Assembly (NCBI GenBank): GCA_918026815.1
Contig: CAKJVC010000092.1
Location: forward strand, 186,001 to 250,000
Reading direction: 5' to 3'
DNA from: Chalara sp. BL73
Taxonomy: Eukaryota > Ascomycota > Leotiomycetes > Helotiales
Length of the DNA: 64,000 bases
Shown here: one piece after another, positions 33,953 to 46,755 of the stretch
How the letters are laid out: every line of letters starts with the position of its first letter
How positions within the stretch are numbered: position 1 is the stretch's first letter
Position numbers and translations under genes: made by a program
The notes under the pieces: generated by a model
Database searches by the model: none
What the model saw: the letters and a program-made list of their open reading frames with translations, nothing else
What the model was told of the DNA's origin: nothing

Positions 33953-36900
33953 TTTGGCACGGGAAGTAGCACACGTCCTTGGTTGATTGTCATCCCCGTG
34001 GGAATTTTCACCATAACTGTGTTACTATTATTCAATTTTCTTTTATGCACACATCTCATCACGACTATGGGGTTTGGGAAGAACTTTGAAGTTAATCGGG
34101 TCATTATGCTTTGCCGCATTGGTCAACATCCAACACTTGTTTTCAATTAGTATCGAAGTTTTTCCCCTCTTATGTCGCAGGGGTCACAATCAAAAAAAGA
34201 AAAGCATCAGGTTGTTCTTGTCTATCTATGAGGGCACGGGTCGATGGGTCGATGGGTCGAACGGGGTTCGCTAGCGGTAATTGGGGCCTACTACACACTT
34301 TCGTGGTGGAGCGCTCGCTGATGCATTTGCATCAAACTGTATCAAAAGGACTAATTCAAGGTCGGACCAATCAATAAATTGCCCAAATAAAGGGTCGTCT
34401 ACTTCTTATCTAGTTTAGTGCATATAGGTGACCATGAAATTATGTACAAGTTGCCTTGATTGCCGTTGTAGTAGCAACTCCTCCAAAAAGTCCAAGATCT
34501 TGTGATTCAACACCTCGTCAGTTGTCAAGCACAACTAGCTTTATTGCAATCCCAACCTTGACTTGGTATACAAGCTTACGTCCGTAAATCCTATAATCAA
34601 GCATAGCATGATGTATCAAGGACTATTACATGAGGTCGCTCAATTCGTTCCAAAACATCGGCATGTAACCCAAATGTGAATCCCCTCTAGCCATGTTGAT
34701 AGTTCTCCTAGTAAGTCATTTATAATCTGGTACAAAAGTGCCTATACATGTAAAGAGAGAAAATTCAACCGCAGCTATTACCATTTTGTTGTGGCATCTT
34801 CAAGAAGTACTGGCGACTGACGTACGACAGGATAGTCAGGTCATTTACGTTTTTTGAGAATCTGGAACAGCGATCCAACATATCAATGTATCCCAGTGCG
34901 CTCTCTGAGGGAGTCTAAGAAATTTCATATAATATCCATAGGGTGTGTTCATTTTAAGTGACCCTCTTGACTCTCAAAGCTTGATTGCATCGTAAGTCTT
35001 GGACTTACAGATTTAGAGCGGTAGATGAAATATGGCAAAATAGTTCCTTCTTTGTCTAGTCATAAAAGCAAGGTTTGGCGGTGCGGCAAACTTTCCCGTT
35101 ATATGATACCTTCGATCCTCTTTCCAGGGCTTGGGATGCTCTTCAATTCTTCATGTAGGCATAGTCAGCAAGATGAAATGACGAGTGGCTCGCGGCGATG
35201 AGCACCAAGAAAAGCTACCTATTGTCAAAGACATACTCAAGAAAACTTTGCCTGCTCCTTCTATTCCTCGGAACAGACTCGATAAAGGAAAGACCACCAA
35301 TTTTCTACGCATACTCAGTGAGGCAGTCCCCCCTTATCCTTCAGGTACTGATACCACCGCATCACAAGACTTAGTCAGTACCGCAATCTGAATCTAGCAA
35401 GAGTCCGTAGCACTACGAGTGACATTGAAATAGCTGTAGTTAGGGCATGCATTTCTCACCTGAGTGAGTGCCCGTAACTGCTTAGAGCAAGCTCCCATAT
35501 CACCTGAAACAATTACGAATAGACAAACTGACCTGATACTCGACTGAAAGATGCTTGATGCTCGACACTGTAAGCTTGTCGCCATATTTAATAGCGCCTG
35601 GCTCACGTATCATATGAGAATATTTATGCAAAAGTTTATCAACAAGTGATAGAGAGATGTAAATCATAACTTGCATAAAGGTACGAACCAGTCGTTCCAA
35701 ATAGCGAATATAGGGCTACGGTTGTGGACATGCCCATTAGAATCATGCGGGATGTGCTTTTCCGTGAGATAATATGTATAAAAAGTTTTATCTGGACTGG
35801 ATTACAGTTCCCAAAGTCCACCAGGTGAGTAGAATATGCAGTCCGAGGCGGGTTTCCAGTATCTAGAGCTCCTCAACCCCGGGTTACGCAACCGCCAGGC
35901 AAGCCCGTACGCTAAGAGCTTGCTGAGATATCTGACGGGGTTTATCAGTAGAAATGGGCAAAAACTTAGGTTTTTTCTGGTGTCTAGCCAGGCGCACAAT
36001 GCAGGGTGTTATGAGGGCTATAGCATGAAGACACTTGAACATGCCTTGCTTCTTGATATATTCTCACAACGGAGTAATCACATCATCTATGAAGGTGAAC
36101 CCAAGTTATCGCAAGGAAGGTCAGGTTAAGTCTTGGTGACTAGAGTGCTCCCCAGACACTCAATATCTACAACCTGGTATAAAAGTTATCAACGACGACC
36201 TCTCAACAAGGCGAAATGAATCGGTCCCTCTCGTTCCAAGCAAATGTGCTGTCATCGAAGATAGTATCATAGGGGTTGAAGCAGCAAACAAAGCGCAGAT
36301 GCAGGGTTGCTGGATCAAGCCTTACTTCCGTGATGTTGAAGTACATCCGATAGAAGTGAAAATTTTGGCAGCTAGAGATAGCTGGTGTCATCGGCTGGGA
36401 GAACAGGGCTTTGGCGTTTGGACACTTTAGCATAGCTGCCGTTCTGGTATCACCAGCACTCAAACCTTCCCAAACCGGAGATATGGCATTGTTGGCACCG
36501 CTGATGGTTCTCTGTACTTAAGGGTACTGCAGAGAGCAAGGATGTGGAATCTGCATTGAAGAAGCTGGCAGAAAGTGAACGGTTTCCAACGCGAACTCAT
36601 GATATTCGCTGCATTGTATGTGGCTCGGGTGAATTGAGGAGGGCACGAAAGGGGAATACCGTATCCTAGCCAGTCGATCATGAGTAGTAATAGACTTCAG
36701 GACTTTGCGCTTCAGTGTTCATGATCGGTTCCAATCGTCGGTACCATGTGCTCAAAATTGTGATAAGTGAAGAAGTGTAGATAACCTAGGATAACCGCAG
36801 AACCTGGAGCATGGGTCTACCACCTTCACTTAATTGGAAAGTTTATCACATTAAATGCTTAGGGCCGTGGTCCCTCGTACGAAGTCATGCACTAAAAAGA

Positions 36901-37177
36901 GTGACTTTGTGTGAAGATCCGAAGTGTTTGTGATCATCTTGATCTCAGCTTGCCAATATGCGTAGTGCACATAGTCAATTAAGGCAGGGAGCATATGCCC
37001 TAGGTTTGATGATGACCAACCAGTCCCATCAGGTATATATATGCAGGTTCAAAAGCAGTCTCAGCATTACTTACTACTAAGCGGCAGTATACTAAACTCT
37101 AGACTTGAGCTATAGTTTCTTTGATAGCTTTTACATAAACATCAGACTCCACCATCCACCTGCGCCAGCCCAGACTT
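33953..37177. other. Gene-poor 3.2 kb with one coding-like scrap
   Basis: The first 300 bases are the Def1 3' flank, with a GGGTCGAT direct repeat at 34239-34261. Beyond that I could not build a gene. Plus-strand stretches at 35185-35391 and 35836-36129 are open but join to nothing convincing. A 96-codon open frame at 36140-36430 resembles part of a HAD hydrolase. Confidence 0.4.
36140..36430 (+). pseudogene. Possible relic of a HAD-type hydrolase
   Basis: The frame is open between a TGA at 36137 and a TAG at 36428-36430 and has no useful start codon. It encodes SKCAVIEDSIIGVEAANKAQ, which resembles HAD motif IV (ED-S--G--AA--AGM). No Asp-x-Asp motif I is found upstream in any frame, and no splice path adds one. 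It could be chance, a decayed gene, or an exon of a gene I failed to assemble. Confidence 0.2.
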
Positions 37178-38828
37178 TTATTCCTGCATGGTATCTTCAC
37201 TTACGTCTGTCCCATCCCCCCACAATCCCTCAAGCTTGAATTCGGCCGCCCATTCAGTCACTATCTCCTTCTGGTCCCCAACAACCTTGGGATCTTGTTC
37301 TGAGCCAGCTGGGACGCTCGGTGCTACTGCCAACACAGGAGCATTCATCCAGCCTTGGATACGTCCGTCTCGCCAATCTGTGATGACCGTTGTTGCGGCA
37401 CTGTTCAGGTTGGGAACACCGCCTTTGCCTAGTCGTCCGCGCTTTCTGGCAACTTGGACGAGGAAATCAGTGGTTGGATCACCATTTGTAGTCATCAGTG
37501 GCGGTAAACCGTAGACGTCCATCAGTTTGCTGAGCATATCCTGGGAAGCGGATAAACGTTTTAGTAGTAATGTGACTGCTGGAACAGGATCCTCGATTTG
37601 CTTGGGTGGTATTGCGTTTAGTAGCACTAATCTCGCTTGCTCTTCAGTTTTTGATGCTTTGGATCCGTCGCCAGAGCTGGGGAATACAATTCCGGGTGAG
37701 TCGAGCAGCTTGAGTTTGCTGTCAATCTTGACTTCTCGAAGGGATGTGGTGACACCAGCTTCTGCGCCTACGGGGCATGCTGCGGTACTACCACCCATCC
37801 TCGAGGTCAAGGCATTGACGACAGATGACTTTCCCACGTTTGGATATCCAATGACACCCACTGAGATAGCACGCTTTAGCTGCTTGGCTTGGGCGAACGA
37901 TTTTAACGCTTTGAATAGAGTAGCGGAAGTACTCTGTACGGTAAGAGACTTGTGGTTGAATGTGTGTGCATTTGGCGCTGGGCCAGAGGCTCGGAGAGGA
38001 AGAGTCGGGAAGTATCGTCGGAGATGGATGAGCCATGCCTTCAGGACAGGCACAGGAACGAGATCAATCTTGTTCAGAATGAGAACCAGCCGCTTTCCAC
38101 CACTGGCCGCGGCCATAACCATCCGTTCAACTTCCCTGGATCGTGTTCCCTCCGGATCACGGGCATCAAGCACATAAAGAACAACATCTGCCGCATCCAC
38201 AACTTGCTTAAAGACCCTATCAAATGCTTTCCTTGAGCTATCTTTTCGAGTCGGTAGTCTACTGAGCTCGGTGAGTCCCATATCGTCGTCCGATTCTGAG
38301 GCATCATCCTCATCCATATCATCTCCACTTTCACTCTCGCCATCGTATTCTGCTGCTGCTGCTCTAGCGCTGGCAAGTAGAGCAGCCATTGGATTCGCGT
38401 CCTCGTCGAAATCCTCATCCATCTCGTCCAGCATAGTTTCAGTCTCTTCCTCACCAACTCCTTCCATCCGGGCCTCTACCTCTCTCTCTACCTGTGCTCC
38501 GGTCTTTGTGAGCTTTGCTGCTGCTCTTCTGTTCGCCGCATCTTCCGCCTTTTTCCTTCTACCTTCTTCAATTTCTGCCAAAATCTTGTCTTTGTATGGG
38601 AATAGATTTGGGATACCAGGGTCCTTTTTCAATTTTGATCGCCATTCTGGATTCTTCTTCTCCGCCTTTCTAACCTTCCTCTGCTTTGCCGTCGAAGCTT
38701 TCTCTATCTTGTGCCGTAACCTGACGGAGACCCGCTTGCTTTTTGGCTCTGCAAAGTGGCACTTAATCAGCCGGTGATGCTACATAAAGATTGAATCTCG
38801 ACTTACTTCCTGGTTTATTGCCTGCCAT
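37178..38828 (-). CDS. NUG1: Circularly permuted nucleolar GTPase, NUG1/GNL3-like
   Basis: A 22-nt first exon (38807-38828, MAGNKPGK) joins 37178-38748 through a 58-nt intron, giving 530 residues. The N-terminus is the basic GN3L/Grn1 region (SKRVSVRLRHKIEKASTAKQ, NPEWRSKLKKDPGIPNLFPY), which binds RNA and localises the protein. An acidic stretch follows. The GTPase motifs occur in permuted order: G4 LNKIDLVP near 235, then G1 GYPNVGKSSVVNAL, then G3 LLDSPG. This permutation is diagnostic of the YlqF/YawG group. Yeast Nug1 (520 residues) is needed for 60S subunit assembly and export. The tiny first exon is easy to miss but is needed for the start. Confidence 0.93.
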
Positions 38829-39310
38829 TTTACTGTGTCGTGCATTTGGCAGTTGTGGTTTTGCAGCATATCTATCGGATCAGGAATCACAAAAATTATT
38901 TTTGAAGTGGGGTTCGTGGGTGGGCGGTGAGTACGATAAGGAAGCTTGTGTGGCGCCGAGCCCTTATACTGCCGTTGTCATCCCGTGCACTACTGTACTT
39001 TGTCTAGTAATCGGGCCTATCCTTACCAAAACTCTTTTGTGATGATTCAGAAGGCTCTCTCAACAATAATTTTGCCATATACCTGTAAATACTTTCCGTG
39101 ACTCAGGCTTTCTCCTATACACTATATATCTTAGAGCATCACGCAGCTGAATGTTTGCTTGAATACATAAGAAACTAGCAACAACAACAGCCCGTGAGCA
39201 AGCCTACTAGAAAGTACATACAAAATTTGAAATTGGTCTTTGGAGTAAATTTTTCGAAGGGCTGTCTAGACGCTGTGTAGTCTCGATACGTGTAGCCTCG
39301 AATCATCAAC
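38829..39310. promoter_or_regulatory. Bidirectional promoter, NUG1 / HAD phosphatase
   Basis: There are 482 bases between divergent starts. I see no coding signal. Confidence 0.5.
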
Positions 39311-40280
39311 ATGGGTTCAAGCAGTCCGGCGTTTTCCCTACCCCCTCAGAAGGTCACCTTCAAGGGCCTACTTTTTGATATGGATGGAACCATCATTGAC
39401 TCAACCAGCGCCGTAGAGAAGCACTGGGGATCGTAAGCTCAATTTCCCAAGAAAGTCGGATGATATCATGTTTCTGATCTGACAGAGAGGCACAGCATAG
39501 GAGCAGAACTGGGCGTCGATCCAAAAGTAATCCTGCAAACCTCACATGGTCGTCGGAGCATCGATGTGCTTCAACTGCTTAGTCCGGAAAAGGCCAATTG
39601 GGAATGTAAGTCTGACTTCCCCACACTCACCACATTGTCTTGAGAGACGCCTGCGGAGAATAAAAAATAGTTCCCCGTATCTATTTTTGCACGTCTTTTT
39701 AGCCATGTGAGCTGTCAGCTTCCGGCTTGCTGCACAAACGAGGGAGGGGTGCTCAGCCGCGAACCTTGGGGGCAGGGCTGACAACACCACAGATATCAAG
39801 CATATGGAAGGCTTGCTACCCCTCCACTACGGTGATGATGCGGTGGAGATCCCAGGTGCGAGAGTCGTATTGGATATTGTCACCGAGAAAAAAGTTCCGT
39901 GGGCCATTGTGACTTCAGGAACTACTCCCCTGGTGACGGGGTGGCTAAAAGTTTTGAGGCTGCCCTTACCAGAAAATCTGGTTGTCGCTGAAGACGTGGA
40001 GAATGGAAAGCCTGATCCGACATGTTACTTGATGGGCATGGGAAAATTGGGGCTAAAGGCAGGGGATGACGTTCTGGTCTTTGAGGATAGTCCTGCAGGT
40101 ATCAAGGCTGGGAGAGCAGCTGGCTGCAAGGTATTGGGATTGGTAACTAGCCATACAGTCGAGCAAATTATTGATGCAGGTCCAGACTGGATTGTACAAG
40201 ATCTGAGGAGCTTCAAGATCATTGGATACTCGGACCGGGGAGTCGAGGTTGAGATATCGAATGCGCTAGCTTTGGCGTAA
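39311..40280 (+). CDS. HAD phosphatase, glycerol-3-phosphatase / DOG phosphatase type
   Basis: Exons 39311-39432, 39496-39605 and 39793-40280 give 239 residues. Motif I is LLFDMDGTIIDST near 20-30, with both catalytic aspartates. Motif II is AIVTSGT. The motif III lysine is in NGKPDPTCYL. Motif IV is VLVFEDSPAGIKAGRAAGC. The cap helix carries GLLPLHYGDDAVEIPGA. Size and cap type match yeast Gpp1/Gpp2 and Dog1/Dog2, which dephosphorylate glycerol-3-phosphate or 2-deoxyglucose-6-phosphate in the cytosol. The two cannot be separated by eye. The Gpp role would place it in glycerol formation during osmotic stress. The second intron is 187 nt. Confidence 0.93.
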
Positions 40281-43200
40281 TCTATCATTAATTGATCTGG
40301 TGTGGAGTGTTCAATAATAGTAGAAAGAGTGTTCTAGATCATACATCTAGAGGGTTCTATCTTGAAACAGGTAACTCAACAATGATTGCAGAATGGATAA
40401 GGTTTTGATGAGTTCTCCTAGCCACCATCCTATGCTAACGTGTAGAGAGGCCGTATAAGATTGCCATGAGACCTAAATGCTTTGCCCTAAAGAAGAGACA
40501 ATGAGCGCATTTGAAGTACGCCTCAAGGAAGATCAGATTCGTCGATCGAGTGATCGACATATCCGATCATCATGTATTCTTCCCCCTTTCGCTAGCCGAA
40601 CCCCTTCTCTCCTTTCAAGCGAGAAGACAACTCAATTCTAACCTCTCTCGTCGGAGCAAACATTGTCTTGACTTGTTTGGCGAATGGGAGCATCGAGTGG
40701 TATCCTAGTGACATGTGTTCAAATTGTTTGAGTGACTGAAATGACACGCAAGTACTATCAAGCACGGAAAAACACAATTTACATGTGCTTGTCTCTGTAG
40801 GCTTGAGGCTCAACAACTACAATACTCGTCACCTACGATGTATTACGAATCTAGGAGAATATAACGGGCCAGAGAGGGGGAGCTTTGTTATGCATGTAGC
40901 TAAAGCAAGTACAAATGCATCGCCTTCGAAACATTGGGACAACATATAGACCAGAGCTCAGGTAGATCATAACTTGTGAGCTTGACAGGAAAGGTTAAAA
41001 CATGTATTGCCATTGAATTTAGCTTTGTCATAATGAGGCACTAGCCCGTATCAAGACTCATACTGCACCCTATGGAATAATCATTTTGCTATCTACATCA
41101 GCTTGAAGCTCATATTTCGTTTTATGATATTGAAAATTTGGCATTTGATTCGATTTTTGATACAAGAAATGCCAACCTACTTCACGTAAGGCTCACTCTG
41201 CTACTGTTCTAACACCTGGTGAAGGTTTATTTTCTCTTTCCCATTTATGCAAGCTAATCTCAGCAGTGAGCAAGACTTAGCACAGCTGTCTCACTTAAGA
41301 CTGCTCGGTGCTCTCCCTACGGAGATTAGGAAAATAACTAAGACATAGGCTTTACTTCGCTGCCGTTAACCCGCGCAAACTGTAAGAGAAGCTAATTCAA
41401 ATTCTGGAAGTAGCTTACCATTGGGGTGGAAATATAAGAAAACTTTGCCTGTGTTTCTGGGCCGGACTGCAGTGTTGAGGACGCTGGGGCAGCTGCCCGC
41501 ACGTCGTGATGCCGTAGATCTGGATATTGGAAACAGAGGGTAGCTCGGACCACTTGATTTTTGTTGAGAATGAGCTATTGGAGGCACCCAAATGGGAGAT
41601 ACAGCTGGAAACTCCCATCGAGGAACCACTGACAATGATACGATGCAGTGATCCGTGGCCTGGCGAAGAGTGCTACGGTGACGGGGGAAGCGCTGCATGA
41701 CTTGGAAGTAAGTGGCTCTGCTAGTTGCATTGTAGGATGCAGCTATCCGGCGGCGAGCGATCGAGGAAAGGGGTACGTTTTACACGGGTACATGTGATAG
41801 TTTCTGCATTAGAACAGCGTTATGATGTACTACGTAAGCAAATTTCTGGTGAATGCTCTAAGTAAGTGTGCACGCTAAACTTGTAAGGCTTCCGAAATGT
41901 CACGATAGAGATACGACAGCAATTTCAAAATCAGTGAAACCCGAAGACTATTTTTGGGCCAAGCTTAATGTGACATATAAGATTCGTGGCACCATTAACA
42001 GATGAGGCTCGTTGAGTCAAACGTCTCGAGATTTTGCGGTCAAAGCACCAAACTTACGATGAAATGAAGTCCTGCGACATTTTTGCTTCAACATGGCCAT
42101 TGAAATGTATTTCACTGTTTAGAAATCCGCAACAGCAGGCTTGATGATAACCTCAGAGCTTAGAGAATGCAGAACCGTGGGATTCGAAAGAGAAGAATAG
42201 ATGCGAACGGAAAGGATCAAAGTGGCTGTTGTTGTGGGCGGAATGTGGTCAGTCACTTGACGGTCACTTGCAACCGGACTCGAGGGTCAAAGAGCCGGAA
42301 GGAACCTCACGAAATTTACCGAGTCAGGGTCGTTGCATTTGTTATTTTGTTTATCTGCAGCTTGCGTTGGAGCGACGCGTTCTCTGCGGTTGAGGGCATT
42401 GCCACGTTTTTCTGTTGCCACTGACTTGAAATTGGGGGGGGGAGACCTAGGAGAACAGAGGTATTTGTAGATGAAATAATGACCCCGGCAAGTGATTTTC
42501 ATTTGTATCCTTTTTACGCAGCTTGTAATTATGTGTCGTTTTGTGCCTTTTTTTTTTGTAGCATTGTTTTTTTTTATGGCCAGTATTCGGTGTTTCACGT
42601 CCATCACGAACTTGTACCTGCATCTTGTCCCGTGCTCAGAAGAGGTCTGTCCGCTCCCCCCTCACGGCCCCTTATCCTAAATACTCCACACAAATGATAT
42701 CCCCTTTATTACTAGCGTGTGGTTGCATGAGATAACATCATTCGTCTCATCTCACAACCCCTGGAAAACGTGGCCCCACAGACGATTGGAAGTGTGACAC
42801 GGGGGGATGTAGTAACTGATGAGATGGTTTCTCCAGAGGACACCGCTAGAAGAACCATACTGGCAGACCCTTTTGTCCGGTCCGAAGAAACTGACATCTC
42901 AGTCCGAGCTGGCCAGAGCGTGCAGGTGTGCGCTCGATTGCAAGTACTGTAGTGGTACCACGTCTTCGAGAGGAGGTCCAATAGTGAACCTCGGTGTTTC
43001 TTGCAATTGGGCCTCCCCCTCCCTCTTACTATCTGCCCTGCCAATCGTTCAAGAGGAATGGACCACAAGGTATGCCTGTCGGTTTACTCTCCTCTCTCCA
43101 GTCCGTGCTGTACTGTACATACCGGCTGCCCTGCGCCCCTACCATGTAGGGGCAATATAGGCCTATTAGGAGGTACTGGATCGTACTGTAATGTACTGTT

Positions 43201-46200
43201 ACTACAGCCGATGGGGTGGTCCATTTGAGACTCGTCTTCTGGGTGGCTGGGATGGTCTTCCAGCCAATTGCCGGAATTTAAAGAACTTTAGTTTCGTACA
43301 TGATCCAATCAAAATTTACTACAATGTTGTCAAGCTTGCATTCAACAAGGCGAGAAAAAAAAGTTGACCTCGCTTCTACTCTCTCGGTATCGTGCTAATC
43401 TCATAAAGAACGGGAACTTCCCATTGGAATGCTCCAAGACACGGGCTAACAAAGTTCATCCTTCGCATACTACTAGATACAAACTTCAAGCTTGGTACAA
43501 CATAGTTGGAAGAACAAGAGCTGCTGGCAAGGAGTCAAAGTAAATGTTTTGCACTTTAGAAATTCTTCATGAGCCCCATCCTGAGTAGCTTCGTCGATTA
43601 ATGTCCGAAGGATCTCCCGCGAACTAAAATCTCTATTTACGGACCGCCTTCTAGCGCTGTGTTGGCTGGATATACTGAGTGTTAGCTGTCGGCTCGCGTT
43701 ATCGACATGTCAGGTCACAGAAACCGCATACAGATAGCTCCATCATCGAATCTCGACCTGCATGGCACTTCGTCTACGTCAGGCTGGAGCGGCTTTTCCC
43801 TCATCGACTTTGCCTCCGCTGCCTGTCTGAGAGTCTAGATGGTATCTCGCATGCACAACAACACCCTCTCGTCTAGATGCACCTTCTTCAGCGAGACGAT
43901 CGAACCCGACGATGCCGGTGATCAAGCAGTGCACTTTCACTTCTCTCGAGTCTCTTGACGGACCTCCACCATGGCATCTGCCTCGTGGCCTGTGCGGCGC
44001 ATTTTGACAGTGAAAAACGTGTGAGATTTTCTTAATTGCGCATCTTAAGGCCCCAAAGTGGGATTGTTTCCAGGGCGCTGGATGGCTTACATCCCCGAAG
44101 CCATACAGAGCCTGGGAAATATGACCAGGGTATCTCGCTCCCGCCCGCACTTGTCTCTTGCTCGTCCCCTCCTCTCAAATTCTGGAGATGGCCGTCATGG
44201 CGTCGCTCCGTGGTCGTTCCAGAGGAGGCAGTTGAGTATAGGACAACGTCGAAGGCGGCCAGACGAGCTCGCAAGACCAGCCATAATGCAGATTAGTGTA
44301 CCAGCTGCCACACCCTTTGAACATTTGAGCACCAGCAAGTACGATGAAGATGCAGAACAATTCTGAATTTCGATGTGACGTGGAGATGCTGTTCAGGCAG
44401 AGCATGGATGGGCATCTGCGGCCTGCAGAAAGGAAAGTGGTGGCCCAGTTGCTGGCTTGCATGGGACAGAAATAGATTTCTGCATTATTTTGTACACCAC
44501 AACATTTTCAGGTCGCCCTATCACCCCTCACAATCCTACGGAAGATTACTGAGATTATTACTGCGATCCAGCGAGTTATATTTATGTTTGGATAATAACT
44601 TGCAGCTATTATGGCAGTGCCAGAATACAACCGTATCTATTACCATCATTTCCAGCGCATTGACTTGGGGCATCGACACGCATCTCACATGATTGGCAGC
44701 CGTAAGCCATGTTTCTTGAACCCAATAGAGACAGAAACCTATGCGCTTTCTCGTGTGGGCGACAACCAGCAGTGTGGTACTGGAGATCATTCGAGAGATT
44801 GGAATCTCGACGGGCAGCGTTTAGGTCGTCCTCCCTGCACCATGTCTCTCGAAGCAGCACACCTGTTCGGAAGATCTTTATTGCGTTTCTCCCATTCGCT
44901 CCAGCAGGACTAGATTTGGCCCGAGGAGTTTGCTGTGGTTCCAGATCGAGCGTAGAAGCGCGCGAGTGCGTACTCGGTTCTGGAGCATCATCCTTGTAGC
45001 TACACACAGCTGTACCTGAGCATTAGTGCACGCCGACAGGCGGCTTTGCATTTCGGGGGAGGGGAGGGGGGGTGATACAAACCTCTGTAGAGGGCACCAG
45101 AAAGGGAGATGTGCGCAACGACAGGAGGGTGAGGAACAAAGAAAAATAAAATGGCAGCAAGAGGGGAACACCCGAGCCAGTCCTCACGCCAAGGGTTGGC
45201 GAACAAAGATCGAATGGAAAGTTCACAATCGCGCCATGTAGCCGGGGATAAGCTTCAAGATCTCACAGTGCTCACAAAAGTTTGCCTCAAGGAGCCTAAA
45301 GTGTGATTTTAGTGTCTTAGTTGGTGGTGTCTTAGTGGTCTTCTCCCGCGCGCGGTAAAGGCGTCGCCTTCGAATCAGCATCCAGGGGCAGGACACCAGG
45401 GCTCTGCTCAGGGGCCATTTTTGGTGATGAAGTCAGGGTTAGGCACGGCGACTCATCCAGTGGGGGGGGAAAGAGAGGGGGGAGAGAGGGGGATGCATGG
45501 GCATGCAAGTTGCTGCTGTTGTTACAGGCACTTTCGCGAAGGTACAGGTCTTTGAGTGGGCTCGGTGGTCTTGGGGGTCTTGGGTGTAGCGCACTAACCC
45601 TGAGGTACTGTGCTGGACAGCACTTTTTTACCTTTAACCTTCTGGGATGGAGTGCGGTGGAGCAGTCTTTGCTTTAGCGTGTGTGCCCGCGCAACCAAGC
45701 CTCATGGCGCTTCAACATGGGGGTAAGCATCGCCCAAGGGAACCAACAAAATTTAAAAGCAGCGCCCCACAAATAAACATCCGATCGGAGCCCTGTACAT
45801 AGCCAGATCGCCTGTGACAGCTCCCTCGACAGGCCCTATCAGCAGATTGTGCCATCACAGCCCCCCATCATTTCATTCAAGCAGCATCGCTTCTTATCCT
45901 CATTGGGCTCATCGTGGGTGCACCCAGCACCTAGCAGTTAAAGTGCCCTGACTGCTGCACTACCTCCCGTCATCCACTACCCATAACTTTCATCTCCAAC
46001 TGCTGGACCTCACTCGTCCATTGCCATCGTCGTCGCCATCGCTCTCACGAGCACTCTCCAGAGCACCCTCCCATTGCACCAAGCTCGCCGCCATTGTGTG
46101 TGCCATTGTGATTGCCGTTGCTTTATCGCGTCGTCATATCATCGGACATGTTATAGCCTGAGATTTGTGCGAGCGACCGTCCCGGAACCGGTTCCAGCAA

Positions 46201-46755
46201 GAAACAGCCACAAAAGATCGTCGCCCTCTGTTGCAGAGTGCTGCCAACTTCTTGCGCTGCCCTGGTATGTCTGATAAAACCCCACATATCCCTTCCTCGC
46301 CCTCTCTAACCCTCAATTCACAGTCTTCCTTCGACTCGTCCTTGCCTCGAGCTCCTCAGTTGCATTGTTGAATTACATCGGACGGTCATCCGTCCCTGTT
46401 GATCGCCCTAAATCACTCGTTCAGTGTTATATCACGCACTATCTACCTCCCCGCGATACCTATCCATCGATTCGACGATTTCTTTTTGTTACCAGTATTG
46501 ATATCCTCCATTCAGGCTCCATTCTTTCATCTGTATCTCGCCGGCTAGCTGGGTTCATTTGATTATTCAACACTCGTTGCTTTGGGTACCTTAATCTGCA
46601 CGTGTCGTCTTATACTTAACAGATATTAATTCTTATTCTAATATACTTGCCGGTGGAAAGGCCTGGCTTTCTTCTCGAAATTGATCCGTTAACGAGTTTC
46701 TTCTTGATCTCGTGGAGCTCGGAAGGCTCTCGTCACCTCATTTCTGGGACTAGTC
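40281..46755. promoter_or_regulatory. 6.5 kb gene-free tract upstream of the homeobox gene
   Basis: This is the longest gene-free stretch in the window. I found no spliced gene on either strand. It includes a G10 run at 42435-42444, T-rich runs near 42548-42577, purine-rich sequence at 45050-45075 and 45460-45500 and, from about 45900, a CT-rich leader. Long upstream regions are common for fungal developmental regulators, so much of this may be promoter and 5' UTR of the homeobox gene. Confidence 0.45.
46267..46371 (+). other. Upstream ORF in the homeobox leader
   Basis: An ATG-started 34-codon frame (MSDKTPHIPSSPSLTLN...) ends 385 bases before the homeobox start, within the CT-rich leader. 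If transcribed it could reduce main-frame translation. Its presence in the mRNA is inferred. Confidence 0.35.

Noticed and set aside
37527..38177. 216-codon plus-strand frame
   Set aside because: It is antisense to the GTPase core of the NUG1-like gene, which has clear motifs on the minus strand.
44609..45007. 132-codon minus-strand frame in the long intergenic tract
   Set aside because: There is no splice partner, no domain, and its composition matches non-coding sequence; overlapping frames of similar size exist on the other strand.
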